64,000 bases of DNA from contig CAVYPR010000001.1 of assembly GCA_963770505.1 (NCBI GenBank), positions 1,240,001 to 1,304,000 on the forward strand, read 5' to 3'. This DNA comes from CAVYPR01 sp963770505 (GTDB taxonomy: Bacteria; Actinomycetota; Acidimicrobiia; Acidimicrobiales; RAAP-2). A program made the position numbers and the translations under genes. Positions 8,386-17,421 of this stretch are shown piece after piece (position 1 is the first letter of the stretch; every line of letters starts with the position of its first letter). The notes below the pieces were generated by a model. The model ran no database searches. It was not told where the DNA came from and saw nothing but the letters and a program-made list of their open reading frames with translations.

Positions 8386-9330
8386 TCAGACCTCGGCGGA
8401 CAGCAGTTCCTTGGCCGCCCGCTCGATGTCGCTCTGGTACTTGAGCAGGATGTGCAGGGTGTCGCGGGCCCCGGCGGCGTCGATCGACTCGAGCCCCAGG
8501 ACCACGAGGGTCCGGGCCCAGTCGAGGGTCTCGGAGACCGAGGGGGCCTTGCGCAGCTCGAGGGTCCGCAGGGAGCGGACGATCCGGGCCACCTGGTCGG
8601 CCAGCTCCTCGGTGATCCCCGGGACGCGGGTGCGCACGATGGCCCGCTCGCGGTCGAGGTCGGGGTAGTCGACGTGCAGGTAGAGGCAGCGACGCTTGAG
8701 GGCCTCGGAGAGCTCGCGGGTGTTGTTCGAAGTGAGGAAGACCATGGGCAGGCGGGTGGCCCGCACCGTGCCCAGCTCGGGGATGGAGACCTGGTACTCC
8801 GAGAGCACCTCGAGCAGCAGGGCCTCGGTCTCGAGCTCGACCCGGTCCACCTCGTCGACGAGCAGGACCACCGGCTCGTCGGCCGAGATGGCTTCGAGCA
8901 GGGGGCGGGTGAGCAGGAAGTCCGCCGAGAAGATGTCCTCTTCCAGTTCGCTCCAGGTGGGCCCGCCCGGGCCGGCGCCGAGGGTGTCGCCGGCCACCTG
9001 GCCGGCCTGGATGCGCAGGAGCTGCTTGCGGTAGTTCCACTCGTAGAGGGCCTTGGACTCGTCGAGTCCCTCGTAGCACTGGAGCCGGATCAGCCGGCTG
9101 CCGGTCAGCTCGGCCACCGACTTGGCCAGCTGGGTCTTGCCGGTCCCGGCCGGCCCCTCGACCAGCACCGGCTTGGCCAGGCGGTCGGCCAGGTAGACGA
9201 CGCCGGCGATCCCCTCGTCGGCCAGGTAGCCGACCGAGGCCAGCCCCTCGCGCACCCCGGGCACCGAGTCGAAGCGGGCCGGCCCGGGGTCGGGGATGCC
9301 GAGCGCGGCGGGTCCGGGCGTCGCGGTCAC
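8386..9330 (-). CDS. MoxR-family AAA+ ATPase
   Basis: A 314-residue ATPase with Walker A GPAGTGKT near residue 57, Walker B VVLLVDEVDR near 145, and sensor 1 VFLTSNNTRELSEALKRRC near 195. It is likely the motor partner of the VWA protein encoded 15 bases downstream. The GTG start at 9330 overlaps the proA stop as GTGA, which decides the start and ties the pair to the obgE-proB-proA run. Confidence 0.93.
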   Translation of the reverse strand: MTATPGPAALGIPDPGPARFDSVPGVREGLASVGYLADEGIAGVVYLADRLAKPVLVEGPAGTGKTQLAKSVAELTGSRLIRLQCYEGLDESKALYEWNYRKQLLRIQAGQVAGDTLGAGPGGPTWSELEEDIFSADFLLTRPLLEAISADEPVVLLVDEVDRVELETEALLLEVLSEYQVSIPELGTVRATRLPMVFLTSNNTRELSEALKRRCLYLHVDYPDLDRERAIVRTRVPGITEELADQVARIVRSLRTLELRKAPSVSETLDWARTLVVLGLESIDAAGARDTLHILLKYQSDIERAAKELLSAEV

Positions 9331-10571
9331 CGGCGGACCTGCCCCTCGCCGCGGACGACCCACTTGACGCAGGTCAGCTCGCGCAGCCCCATCGGGCCGC
9401 GGGCGTGGAGCTTCTGGGTGGAGATGCCCACCTCGGCCCCGAGCCCCAGCTCGCCGCCGTCGACGAACCGGGTGGAGGCGTTGACCACCACCGCCGCCGC
9501 GTCCACCTGGCGGACGAACCGCTCGGCGGCGGCGAGGTCGGCGGTCACGATGGCCTCGGAGTGGCCCGAGCCGAAGCGGGCGATGTGCTCGACGGCGGCG
9601 TCGAGGTCGTCGACCACGGCCACGCTGAGCTTCAAGCCCAGGAACTCGCGGGCGAAGTCCTCCTCGGTGGCCGGCGCCACCTCGGGCAGGACGGCCCGGA
9701 CCCGCTCGTCGCCGACCAGCTCCACCCCGGCCAGGGCCCGGGCGGCCCGGGGCAGGAAGTCGGCGGCCACCGCCGAGTGGACGAGCAGGGTCTCGGCCGC
9801 GTTGCACACGCCGGGCCGCTGGGTCTTGGCGTTCACCACGATCTCGGTGGCCATGCCCAGGTCGGCGGCGGCGTCGACGTAGACGTGGCAGTTGCCGTCG
9901 CCGTCGAGCACGTAGGGCACGGTGGCGTGCTCGAGCAGCGAGGCGATGAGGGCCGGACCTCCCCGGGGCACCAGGCAGTCGATGACCCCCCGCAGCCGCA
10001 TGAACTCGACCGCCGTCTCGTGGCTGCCGTCGGCCACCAGGGCCACGGCGTCGGCCGGGAGGCCGGCCTTCTCCAGGGCCCGGCGCAGGAGGGCCACCAC
10101 CGCCTGGTTGGAGGCGGCGGCGGACGACGAGCCGCGCAGGAAGGCGGCGTTGCCCGCCTTGAGGCACAGGCCGGCGGCGTCGCTGGTCACGTTGGGCCGG
10201 TTCTCGTAGATGACGCCCACCACCCCGAGCGGCACCCTGACCCGCTCGACCCGCAGGCCGTTGGGCCGGACCCAGCCGTCGAGGACCTCGCCCACCGGGT
10301 CGCTGAGCGCGGCCACCGTCCTCAGCCCCTCGGCCATCGACGCAAGGCGCGCCCCGTCGAGCCGCAGCCGGTCGACCGACGTCTCGCCGGCACCGTCGGC
10401 GGCGGCCCGCTCGAGGTCCGAGCGGTTGGCCGAGAGCACCCGCTCGCCCTCGTCGACCAGGAGGTCGGCCGCCATGCGCAGGGCGTCGTCGCGCACGGCC
10501 GACGAGGCACCGGCCACCCGGCGCGCCGCGGCGCGCACCGCGGCTCCCTGCTCGGCGAGGACCGAAACCAT
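9327..10571 (-). CDS. proA: Glutamate-5-semialdehyde dehydrogenase (gamma-glutamyl phosphate reductase)
   Basis: Reduces gamma-glutamyl phosphate to glutamate semialdehyde in proline synthesis. The 414-residue length is normal. Visible motifs are IYENRPNVTSDAAGLCLKAGN near residue 125, the catalytic Cys in RPGVCNAAETLL near 260, and the ALDH-like C-terminal VVVNASTRFVDGGELGLGAE. It follows proB after 9 bases and overlaps the MoxR gene as GTGA. Confidence 0.96.
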   Translation of the reverse strand: MVSVLAEQGAAVRAAARRVAGASSAVRDDALRMAADLLVDEGERVLSANRSDLERAAADGAGETSVDRLRLDGARLASMAEGLRTVAALSDPVGEVLDGWVRPNGLRVERVRVPLGVVGVIYENRPNVTSDAAGLCLKAGNAAFLRGSSSAAASNQAVVALLRRALEKAGLPADAVALVADGSHETAVEFMRLRGVIDCLVPRGGPALIASLLEHATVPYVLDGDGNCHVYVDAAADLGMATEIVVNAKTQRPGVCNAAETLLVHSAVAADFLPRAARALAGVELVGDERVRAVLPEVAPATEEDFAREFLGLKLSVAVVDDLDAAVEHIARFGSGHSEAIVTADLAAAERFVRQVDAAAVVVNASTRFVDGGELGLGAEVGISTQKLHARGPMGLRELTCVKWVVRGEGQVRR

Positions 10572-10580
10572 CGGCTCAGG

Positions 10581-11726
10581 CTACCCGTGGCTCTCGGGCA
10601 CCGACCGCAGCGGGCGGCGGCCGTCCTGGTCCAGGACGACCAGGTCGTCGCGGTGGACGACCTCGCCGGCGAGGTCCGAGGGGAGGTCCTCGGTGCGCCG
10701 TCCCAGCCACTCGGCCTGCCGCGAGGCCGGGCAGCGGACGATCCCCTTGGCGAACACGGCCCCGTCGGGGCCGACCACCTCCACCGCCTCGTCGGGCCCG
10801 AAGGAGCCGGTGGCCGCCACCACCCCGGCGGCCAGCAGCGACCGGCCCCCGTCGACCAGGGCCGCCCGGGCCCCGGCGTCGACCGCCAGCGAGCCGGCCG
10901 AGGGCAGGGCGAAGGCGATCCAGAGCTTGCGGGCGCCGAGCCGCACCGAGCGGGGCCGGAAGACCGTCCCCACCCCGGCCTCGCCGGCCACCGCCGCGCT
11001 CAGCACCCCGGGCCGCTTGCCGTCGGCGATCACCGCCTCCACCCCCGACCAGGTGGCGATCTTGGCCGCCGCCAGCTTGGAGGCCATGCCGCCGCTGGCC
11101 GCCCGGGTGCCCGGCCCCCCGGCCACCTCCTCCAGGCGGGCGTCGATCTCGAGCACCTCCTCGATGAGGGAGGCCTCCTCGACCAGGCGCGGGTCGGCGG
11201 TGAACAGGCCGGCGGTGTCGGTGAGGAGCACCAGCAGGTCGGCGCCGACCAGGTGGGCCACCAGGGCGCTCAGCCGGTCGTTGTCGCCGAAGCGGATCTC
11301 CTCGTCGGCCACCGGGTCGTTCTCGTTGACCACCGGCACCACGCCCAGCTCGAGCAGGTGGGAGAGGGTCCCTCGGGCGTGCAGGTACTGCTGGCGGTGG
11401 CCGAAGTCGAGCGGGGCCAAAAGGACCTGCCCGGCCAGCAGGCCGTGGTGGGACAGGCCGTCCTGCCAGGTCCGCATGAGGCGGGGCTGGCCCACGGCCG
11501 ACACCGCCTGGAGGACCGCCGGGTCGGTGGGCCGGGGCCCGCCGGCGCCCAGGGCCGACCAACCGGCGGCGATGGCCCCCGAGGTCACGACCACCACCCG
11601 GTCGCCCCCGGCCACCAGGGCGGCCACCTCCTCGGTGAGCCGGCCCACCACCCGGGCGTCGGTCTGCCCGGCGGGGTCGGTGACCGTGGACGTGCCGACC
11701 TTGACGACGACCGTGCGCCCGCTCAC
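10581..11726 (-). CDS. proB: Glutamate 5-kinase
   Basis: Phosphorylates glutamate in the first proline-synthesis step. The amino acid kinase domain (about residues 1-255) shows VVKVGTSTV, VVTSGAIAAG, VNENDPV and FGDNDRLSA. The C-terminal domain (about 275-365, VDAGARAALVDGGRSLLAAG) is a PUA domain. Feedback inhibition by proline is typical of the family. The GTG at 11726 overlaps the obgE stop as GTGA and gives the normal length, 381 residues. Confidence 0.96.
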   Translation of the reverse strand: MSGRTVVVKVGTSTVTDPAGQTDARVVGRLTEEVAALVAGGDRVVVVTSGAIAAGWSALGAGGPRPTDPAVLQAVSAVGQPRLMRTWQDGLSHHGLLAGQVLLAPLDFGHRQQYLHARGTLSHLLELGVVPVVNENDPVADEEIRFGDNDRLSALVAHLVGADLLVLLTDTAGLFTADPRLVEEASLIEEVLEIDARLEEVAGGPGTRAASGGMASKLAAAKIATWSGVEAVIADGKRPGVLSAAVAGEAGVGTVFRPRSVRLGARKLWIAFALPSAGSLAVDAGARAALVDGGRSLLAAGVVAATGSFGPDEAVEVVGPDGAVFAKGIVRCPASRQAEWLGRRTEDLPSDLAGEVVHRDDLVVLDQDGRRPLRSVPESHG

Positions 11727-13066
11727 GACGCACCCCCCGCCCCGCGCCGGCGACGGCGCGGGCGCTCGTCGGACCCGGCCCGGTCGAGCGCCCCGTCGGT
11801 GCCCTCCTTGAACCAGGTGAAGGAGACGTCGCCCACGAAGACCACGTCGCCGTCGCGGGCCCCGGCCCGGCCGAGCGACCGGTCGACGCCGAGGCGCCGC
11901 AGCCGCCGGACCGCCTCGGCCAGGGCCCCGTCGTCGGTGAGGTCCGAGAAGGAGACCGCCCGCTCGGCGGCCCGTCCGGCGATCCGCCACTCGCCCGAGC
12001 CGAGGCGCTCCACCCGCACCCCCTCGGGGGCCGGGCGGTGGACCACCACCTCGTCGGGGGACGGGGCGTCCTCGGCCAGACGGGCCTCGGTGACCAGGGT
12101 GGCCAGCCGCCCGAGGAGGCCGGCCACCCCGAGGCCGGTGGCCGCCGAGACCACCAGGTCGCAGGGCGGGCCGGGGGACGCCCCGGCCACCAGGTCGGCC
12201 CGCGAGCCCACCACCAGGCTGGGCCGCTCCAAGAGCGCCGGCTGGTAGCGGTCCAGCTCGCGGCGGAGCACCGAGAGCTGGGCCGCCGGGTCGGTCCCGT
12301 CGGCCATGGCCAGGTCGAGCAGGAAGACCAGGCAGCGCGACCGCTCGATGTGGCGGAGGAACCGGTGGCCGAGCCCGCGCCCCTCGGCCGCCCCCTCCAC
12401 CAGGCCCGGCACGTCGGCCATGACGAACTCCACCTCGTCGCGGCCGTCCCGCCCCCCCACCCGCACCACGCCCAGGTGGGGCTGGAGGGTGGTGAAGGGG
12501 TAGTCGGCCACCTTGGGCTTGGCCGCGGAGACCGCCGAGATCAGGGTGGACTTGCCCACGTTGGGGAACCCCACCAGGGCCACGTCGGCCACCAGCTTGA
12601 GCTCGACGTCGAGCCACCGCTCCTGGCCCCGCTCGCCCTGCTCGGCGAAGGCCGGCGCCCGGCGGGTGTTGGAGAGGAACCGGGCGTTGCCCCGGCCCCC
12701 CCGGCCGCCCTCGGCGGCCAGCCACCGGTCCCCCGAGCCCGACAGGTCGCACAGGAGGGCCCCGTCTCGCTCGCGCACCACGGTGCCCACCGGCACCGGC
12801 ACCAGGAGGTCGACCCCCCGGGCCCCGTGGCGGCGCTTGCCCGAGCCGTGGCCGCCGTCGGTGGCCCGGCGGTGGGGGTGGTCCCGGAAGCCGAGCAGCG
12901 AGGCCTGATTCGGGGTGGAGACGAGCCAGACGTCGCCGCCGCGCCCGCCGTCGCCGCCGTCGGGGCCGCCCCGGTCGACGTGGGCCTCGCGCCGGAAGGA
13001 GACCGCTCCGGCCCCCCCGTCCCCGGCCCTGGCGTGGATCTGGGCCTCGTCGACGAACCCGGACAT
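11723..13066 (-). CDS. obgE: Obg/CgtA GTPase
   Basis: Ribosome-assembly and stress GTPase, 447 residues. Order: Gly-rich Obg fold (1-160, with FVDEAQIHARAGDGGAG), G domain (160-330; G1 GFPNVGKST, G3 DVPGLVEGA), and a C-terminal OCT domain (about 350-420, ending in GDVVFVGDVSFTW). The G4 position reads VVGSRADLV where the family has NKxD, so the Asn and Lys are replaced while Asp is kept. The tail is Arg-rich. It precedes proB with a GTGA overlap; in many actinobacteria it follows rpmA directly, but here about 7.4 kb of other genes intervene. Confidence 0.95.
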   Translation of the reverse strand: MSGFVDEAQIHARAGDGGAGAVSFRREAHVDRGGPDGGDGGRGGDVWLVSTPNQASLLGFRDHPHRRATDGGHGSGKRRHGARGVDLLVPVPVGTVVRERDGALLCDLSGSGDRWLAAEGGRGGRGNARFLSNTRRAPAFAEQGERGQERWLDVELKLVADVALVGFPNVGKSTLISAVSAAKPKVADYPFTTLQPHLGVVRVGGRDGRDEVEFVMADVPGLVEGAAEGRGLGHRFLRHIERSRCLVFLLDLAMADGTDPAAQLSVLRRELDRYQPALLERPSLVVGSRADLVAGASPGPPCDLVVSAATGLGVAGLLGRLATLVTEARLAEDAPSPDEVVVHRPAPEGVRVERLGSGEWRIAGRAAERAVSFSDLTDDGALAEAVRRLRRLGVDRSLGRAGARDGDVVFVGDVSFTWFKEGTDGALDRAGSDERPRRRRRGAGGAS

Positions 13067-13089
13067 GGCGCCAATCCTACGGGGACCGC

Positions 13090-14382
13090 CTACCTCCCCC
13101 CCGACGACCTCCCGGCGGCACGGCCCAGGCGCGCCGCCCGTTCGCCCACCTGGCGGCGTGCCTCGTCGGCGTCGACCGTCGTGCACCTGCCCGCCGCCAC
13201 CACCTGGCGGCCGCCCACCCACACGTCGGTGACCAGCCGGCTGCCGGCCGCCCACACCAGGTGGGAGAGGAGCTGGCGGTCGTCGCCGGCCGGGGCGAAG
13301 CGCGAGTCGGCCAGCTCCACCCGGACGAAGTCGGCGGCCCGCCCGGCCTCCAGGATGCCGGTGGCCAGCCCCAGCGCCGCCGCCCCGGCCCCCGTGGCCA
13401 GCCACAGCGCCTCGGCCGTGGGCACCAGCGAGGCGTCGGCCGCGCCGGCCCGGGCCACCAGGGCCGCCATGCGCAGCTCCTCCCACAGGTCCAAGGTGTC
13501 GTTGGAGGCCGGACCGTCGGTCCCCAGCCCCACGGCGATCCCCCGGGCCAGCAGCTCGGGGAGCCGGGCCACCCCGCTGCCCAGCTTGGCGTTGGACTTG
13601 GGGCAGTGGGCCACGGCCACCTGGTGGGCGGCGTAGCGGTCGAGGTCGGCGTCGGAGAGCCACACCGAGTGGGCGGCCAGGACCCGGCGGTCGAGGAACC
13701 CCAGCCGCTCGAGGAGCTCGACCGTGCCGCAGCCGTGGTCCTGGCGCACCTGGCGCTCCTCGGCCGCGGTCTCGGCCACGTGGATGGTCACCGGGGCCCC
13801 GAGCCGCTCGGCCAGCGCGGCGGTGGCCGCCAGCCCCTCGGCCGACACCGTGTAGGCGGCGTGGGGCCCGAGCCAGACGGACATCCGACCGCCGCGGCCG
13901 TCGAAGTCGGCGTGCACCGACTCGGCCTCCTCCAGGGCGCGCCGCCAGCCCGACGAGGGCCCGGCGTCCCCGAAGACGGCCGGGGCCAGCACGCAACGGA
14001 TCCCCGACTCGAGGGCCGCCTCGGCCACGGCGCGCGAACGCGGGTACTGCTCGCAGGTGGTGGTCACCCCGTTGGCCAGCAGCTCGGCCGCCCCGAGCCG
14101 CATGGCCCACCGCACGTCGTCGTCGGTGAGGACGGCCTCGAGGGGCCAGACCGCCTCGGCCAGCCAGCGCGAGAGCGGCAGGCCGTCGCCCGCCCCCCGC
14201 ACGAGGGTCATGGGGGTGTGGGCGTGGCAGTTGACCATCCCCGGCAGCACCAGCCCGCCCAGGTCCCGCACCACGCCGGGCGCGGGCGGCGCCGCCGCCG
14301 CCGGCCCGGCCCAGAGCACCTCGCCCCCGGCCACGTCGAGGGCCCCGGGGCGGTGGAGCGTGCCGGCGCGATCGCCCACCAC
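13090..14382 (-). CDS. Amidohydrolase, MTA/SAH deaminase-like (Atz/Trz family)
   Basis: A 430-residue metal-dependent hydrolase. Visible zinc ligands: MVNCHAH near residue 50, VTIHVAE near 200, LAAHSVWL near 235, and GLGTDGPASND near 285. The segment PLSRWLAEAVWPLE after the first metal motif closely follows the pattern of 5-methylthioadenosine/S-adenosylhomocysteine deaminases (MtaD), so deamination of an adenine nucleoside is the best guess; chlorohydrolase-type members remain possible. The GTG at 14382 was chosen. The frame is open about 15 codons further upstream without an obvious ATG or GTG, so a few N-terminal residues may be missing. It lies between the amine oxidase gene (43 bases) and obgE (23 bases). 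Confidence 0.85.
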   Translation of the reverse strand: MVGDRAGTLHRPGALDVAGGEVLWAGPAAAAPPAPGVVRDLGGLVLPGMVNCHAHTPMTLVRGAGDGLPLSRWLAEAVWPLEAVLTDDDVRWAMRLGAAELLANGVTTTCEQYPRSRAVAEAALESGIRCVLAPAVFGDAGPSSGWRRALEEAESVHADFDGRGGRMSVWLGPHAAYTVSAEGLAATAALAERLGAPVTIHVAETAAEERQVRQDHGCGTVELLERLGFLDRRVLAAHSVWLSDADLDRYAAHQVAVAHCPKSNAKLGSGVARLPELLARGIAVGLGTDGPASNDTLDLWEELRMAALVARAGAADASLVPTAEALWLATGAGAAALGLATGILEAGRAADFVRVELADSRFAPAGDDRQLLSHLVWAAGSRLVTDVWVGGRQVVAAGRCTTVDADEARRQVGERAARLGRAAGRSSGGR

Positions 14383-14425
14383 CAGGGCGTCGGCCAGGTA
14401 GCGGACCCTCGCCGCAGGGGGCGCG

Positions 14426-16360
14426 TCAGCCGTCGTGGCAGTGCCCCTCGGCCGAGGCCGGGACGTCGAGGGCCGGGTTGGCGTCGAAGAACCCCACCGG
14501 CAGCAGCGAGAAGCCGGTGTACTCCACCGGCATCACCGGCCAGTCCTCGGGCCGGGGGATGTGGGTGACCCCGAAGGTGTGCCACACCACCAGGTCGCGG
14601 TCGACGATCGGCCGGTCGGCCGCCGTCCAGCGGGGCAGGCCGTCTGTGCCCTCGTGCTGGTTGGGGTGGTCGCCGGCCGCCCGCAGCTCGGCCGGGTCGT
14701 AGGGGGTGACCCAGAGGTTCTTGGTGGCGAAGCGGGCCCGGCGGCCCACGCTCGAGCCCGGGTCGGCCAAGAGGGTGGGCACCGAGCCCGGCACCAGCTT
14801 GTAGGCGGTGGGCCGCCCGAGGGCGTTGGACGCGCCGCGGTTGGCGATCCGCCAGTGACGGCTGGTGGCCGGGTCGACCACCCGTTGGGCGGCCAGCTCG
14901 GTCTCGAGCAGGGTGGCCACCGCCGAGAAGGCGTTCCCCCAGGGGTTGTCGGCCCCGGGCGGATCGGGCCTGCTCTCCACCTCGTAGACGGCGTTGCGGG
15001 GTCCGTCCACCTCCATGTCGAGGCGGACGTTGAACAGGTGCTGGTGGACCGGGGCGGCCAGCTGGGGCGCCACCATCGAGGCGTGGTCGGGCTCGGCCCC
15101 CGGGGCCAGCGCCTGGGTCGACATGATGCCGGTGAGCTTCACCTCGAGCTGGACGGTGCCGTCGAGGTACAGGTACCAGTAGAAGCCGTACTCGTAGTTG
15201 CCCACGGTGGCGATCGAGCTCACCACCAACCGCCTCGAGCGGCGGACCTCGATGCGGCCGGTGTGCATGTCGGTGTGCTTCCAGAGGATGCCGTAGTCCT
15301 CCTCGTGCATGCAGATGGCGTTGCGCAGCGTGTGGGGCTTCCCCCGCTCGTCGGCGTAGTCGGCGTCGAAGTAGTGGATCTCGCCCAGGCAGTCGCACCC
15401 GAGGCGAAGGGAGTTGGCCATCCGCCCGAGCCCCCACTCGCCGGCGTCGAAGGCGTTCTTCCAGGCGTGCATGGGGTCGGGCGTGCCGTAGGGGACGACC
15501 ATCTCGGAGATGGCGGCCCGGTAGAGGACGGGGCGCACCCGCCCCTGGTCCTCGTAGCCGAGGGTGCGCAGCACCAAACCCTCGAGTGGGTCCATGGACA
15601 CCCGGAACGACCACCGCTGCCAGCGCACGAGGTTCCCCTCGACGGTGAAGCTCGGCCCTGTGGGCTGGGTGATGGCCAGGGGCTTGAGGTCGGTGCGCTC
15701 GCCCGCGTCCTCGGGGTAGTAGCTCCCCTTCTGCGGCGGGAGGGGCACCACGCCGTGGTCGACCACCTCGAGCACCTCGCCGCGTCCCATGTCGACGAAC
15801 CCGATGACGCCCTCGACCGGACGGGCGTAGCCGTTGTCCCCCGGGCTCTCCCGGTAGTAGGAGAGGCAGCGGGTGATCCTGCGGCCCTCCTCGTGGTCGA
15901 GGCCGAAGGACCCCGCCGGCCACGGGTCGATCTGGACCTGGTCGACGTCGGTGATCCCCCGACGGGCCATGGCCTCCCGCCAGCGGGGATCGGCCTTCAA
16001 GACGTCGATGGCCCGCATCGACTCCTCGAAGGCCAGGGCCGGGCGGGCCGGGCGGACCACCTCGCAGCGGCGCACGGCGCCGTCGGGCACCGAGACCACG
16101 GCCTCGGTCACCTCTGACTCGGGTCCGCAGAGGGCGACCACCTTCACCCGGCGGTCGACCGGGTCACCGGGGAGGAACCGCCGGACGGCCTCCTTGTCGG
16201 GCTCGGCCAGCCCGACATAGGCGATGAGCGCCTCCTCGCCGACGCGGCCGTCGGACCGCAGGGCGGCGACGGCCGCGGTGATCTCGTGGCGGGTGAGCGC
16301 GGCCAGGGGGTGGTCGACCGACCCCGTCCCGGTCGGGACCGCCACCTCGGTGCGCTCCAT
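14426..16360 (-). CDS. tynA: Copper-containing primary amine oxidase
   Basis: Oxidatively deaminates primary amines to aldehyde, hydrogen peroxide and ammonia. At 644 residues it has the usual bacterial length. The topaquinone precursor Tyr is in TVGNYEYGFYWYLYL near residue 385. Copper His ligands are visible as HQHLFNVRLDMEVDG near 440 and HTFGVTHIPRPEDWP near 600. A catalytic-base region with YDxG-like FDAGEWGLG lies near 310. No signal peptide is visible, so it is probably cytoplasmic, as in other actinobacterial members. It is the first gene of the minus-strand run and is divergent from the phosphorylase gene with 75 bases between starts. Confidence 0.95.
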   Translation of the reverse strand: MERTEVAVPTGTGSVDHPLAALTRHEITAAVAALRSDGRVGEEALIAYVGLAEPDKEAVRRFLPGDPVDRRVKVVALCGPESEVTEAVVSVPDGAVRRCEVVRPARPALAFEESMRAIDVLKADPRWREAMARRGITDVDQVQIDPWPAGSFGLDHEEGRRITRCLSYYRESPGDNGYARPVEGVIGFVDMGRGEVLEVVDHGVVPLPPQKGSYYPEDAGERTDLKPLAITQPTGPSFTVEGNLVRWQRWSFRVSMDPLEGLVLRTLGYEDQGRVRPVLYRAAISEMVVPYGTPDPMHAWKNAFDAGEWGLGRMANSLRLGCDCLGEIHYFDADYADERGKPHTLRNAICMHEEDYGILWKHTDMHTGRIEVRRSRRLVVSSIATVGNYEYGFYWYLYLDGTVQLEVKLTGIMSTQALAPGAEPDHASMVAPQLAAPVHQHLFNVRLDMEVDGPRNAVYEVESRPDPPGADNPWGNAFSAVATLLETELAAQRVVDPATSRHWRIANRGASNALGRPTAYKLVPGSVPTLLADPGSSVGRRARFATKNLWVTPYDPAELRAAGDHPNQHEGTDGLPRWTAADRPIVDRDLVVWHTFGVTHIPRPEDWPVMPVEYTGFSLLPVGFFDANPALDVPASAEGHCHDG

Positions 16361-16422
16361 CGCTCTTCCGCCCTCCTCGCGGCGCCCACGGCGGGGCGCC
16401 CCGAGATCCTACGTGAGGCACC

Positions 16423-16428
16423 TAACCT
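16423..16428 (+). promoter_or_regulatory. -10 element of a probable leaderless promoter for the purine phosphorylase
   Basis: TAACCT lies 7 bases before the ATG at 16436 and no Shine-Dalgarno site is present, which fits leaderless transcription. Confidence 0.5.
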
Positions 16429-16435
16429 GGCCGCC

Positions 16436-17392
16436 ATGCCGTCGACCACGCCGGGCGCCCGCGGCGCCGACCCGCTCGAGCAGGCCCGTCTGGCCGCCCG
16501 GGAGCTCAGCCGACACGCCGGGGTCGACCACCACGATGCGGTGGTGGTGCTCGGCACCGGCCTGCTGGAGGTGGCCGGGCTGCTGGGGGCGGACGACCGT
16601 CCCATCGACCTCACGGCCCTGCCCTGGTCGCCCCGGTTCACCGGCATCGGCCACCGCCCCGAGGCCTGGTCGGTCGAGATCGGCCCGTCTCGGGTGCTGG
16701 TGGTGGGAGGCCGCCTCCACCTCTACGAGGGCCGCACCCCGGCCGAGGTGGTCCACGTGGTGCGGACCGCCATGGCCACCGGCTGTCGCACCGTGGTGCT
16801 CACCTGCAGCGCCGGCGGGATCCGCCCCGACCTCGAGGTGGGGCAGGTGGTGGCGGTGAGCGACCACCTCAACCTGACCGCGTCCTCCCCCCTGACCGGG
16901 GTCCCGCCCGACCACGCCGACGGCGTCCCCTTCGTCGACCTGACCGACACCTGGTCCGAGGCGCTTCGCCTCCTGGCCAAAGAGGTCGACCCGTCGCTCA
17001 CCGAGGGCGTCTACGCCCAGGTGACCGGCCCCCACTTCGAGACCCCGGCCGAGGTTCGGATGCTGGCCGGGCTGGGGGCGGACCTGGTGGGCATGTCGAT
17101 GGTGCCCGAGGCCATCGCCGCCCGCCACCTGGGAGGCCGCATCCTCGGCCTGGCGATGGTGTCCAACCGCGCCGCCGGCACCGCCGACGGGCCGGTGCGG
17201 GTCGACGAGCTGGTCGAAGCGGCCGCGGCCGCGGCGCCGCCGGTGGCCGCCCTCATCCGCGGGGTCCTGGAGCGGGTGGCCGCCGATGCCGCGGACTCGG
17301 TGACCGCGGACACGGCGACCGCGAACAGGGGAGCCGCGGACAAGGGAGCCGCGGACAAGGGAACCGCGGAAAAAGGAAGCGCGGACGCCTAG
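16436..17392 (+). CDS. punA: Purine nucleoside phosphorylase (trimeric PNP/MTAP family)
   Basis: Phosphorolysis of purine nucleosides to base and ribose 1-phosphate. Motifs: VVVLGTGL near residue 35, VGGRLHLYEGRTP near 85, TGPHFETPAE near 195 (Glu that contacts N1 and N2 of guanine in human PNP), and GMSMVPEAIAARH near 220 followed by AMVSNRAAG near 243. The Asn in SNR corresponds to the 6-oxopurine-selective Asn of PNP rather than the Asp of MTA phosphorylases, so guanosine or inosine-type substrates are expected. The last 35 codons are seven 15-base repeats encoding a charged pentapeptide tail that is not part of the family fold. Confidence 0.92.
   Translation: MPSTTPGARGADPLEQARLAARELSRHAGVDHHDAVVVLGTGLLEVAGLLGADDRPIDLTALPWSPRFTGIGHRPEAWSVEIGPSRVLVVGGRLHLYEGRTPAEVVHVVRTAMATGCRTVVLTCSAGGIRPDLEVGQVVAVSDHLNLTASSPLTGVPPDHADGVPFVDLTDTWSEALRLLAKEVDPSLTEGVYAQVTGPHFETPAEVRMLAGLGADLVGMSMVPEAIAARHLGGRILGLAMVSNRAAGTADGPVRVDELVEAAAAAAPPVAALIRGVLERVAADAADSVTADTATANRGAADKGAADKGTAEKGSADA
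17288..17392 (+). repeat. Seven 15-bp tandem repeats at the 3' end of the phosphorylase gene
   Basis: The final 105 bases, stop codon included, are exactly seven units of the type GCCGCGGACAAGGGA. They encode degenerating pentapeptides AADSV, TADTA, TANRG, AADKG, AADKG, TAEKG, SADA. The central copies are identical, so the array looks recently expanded. Confidence 0.85.
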
Positions 17393-17421
17393 AGCCGAAA
17401 CCGCCTTCGGAGGGCTCCCGT

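Noticed and set aside
6985..9882. Long plus-strand open frame (965 codons) opposite the VWA, MoxR and proA genes
   Set aside because: It is antisense to three confidently identified genes; long opposite frames arise from high GC, and the translation shows only His/Gly/Gln-rich shadow composition.
9405..12248. Long plus-strand open frame opposite proA, proB and obgE
   Set aside because: Same reason: complementary shadow of conserved genes with no recognisable domain.
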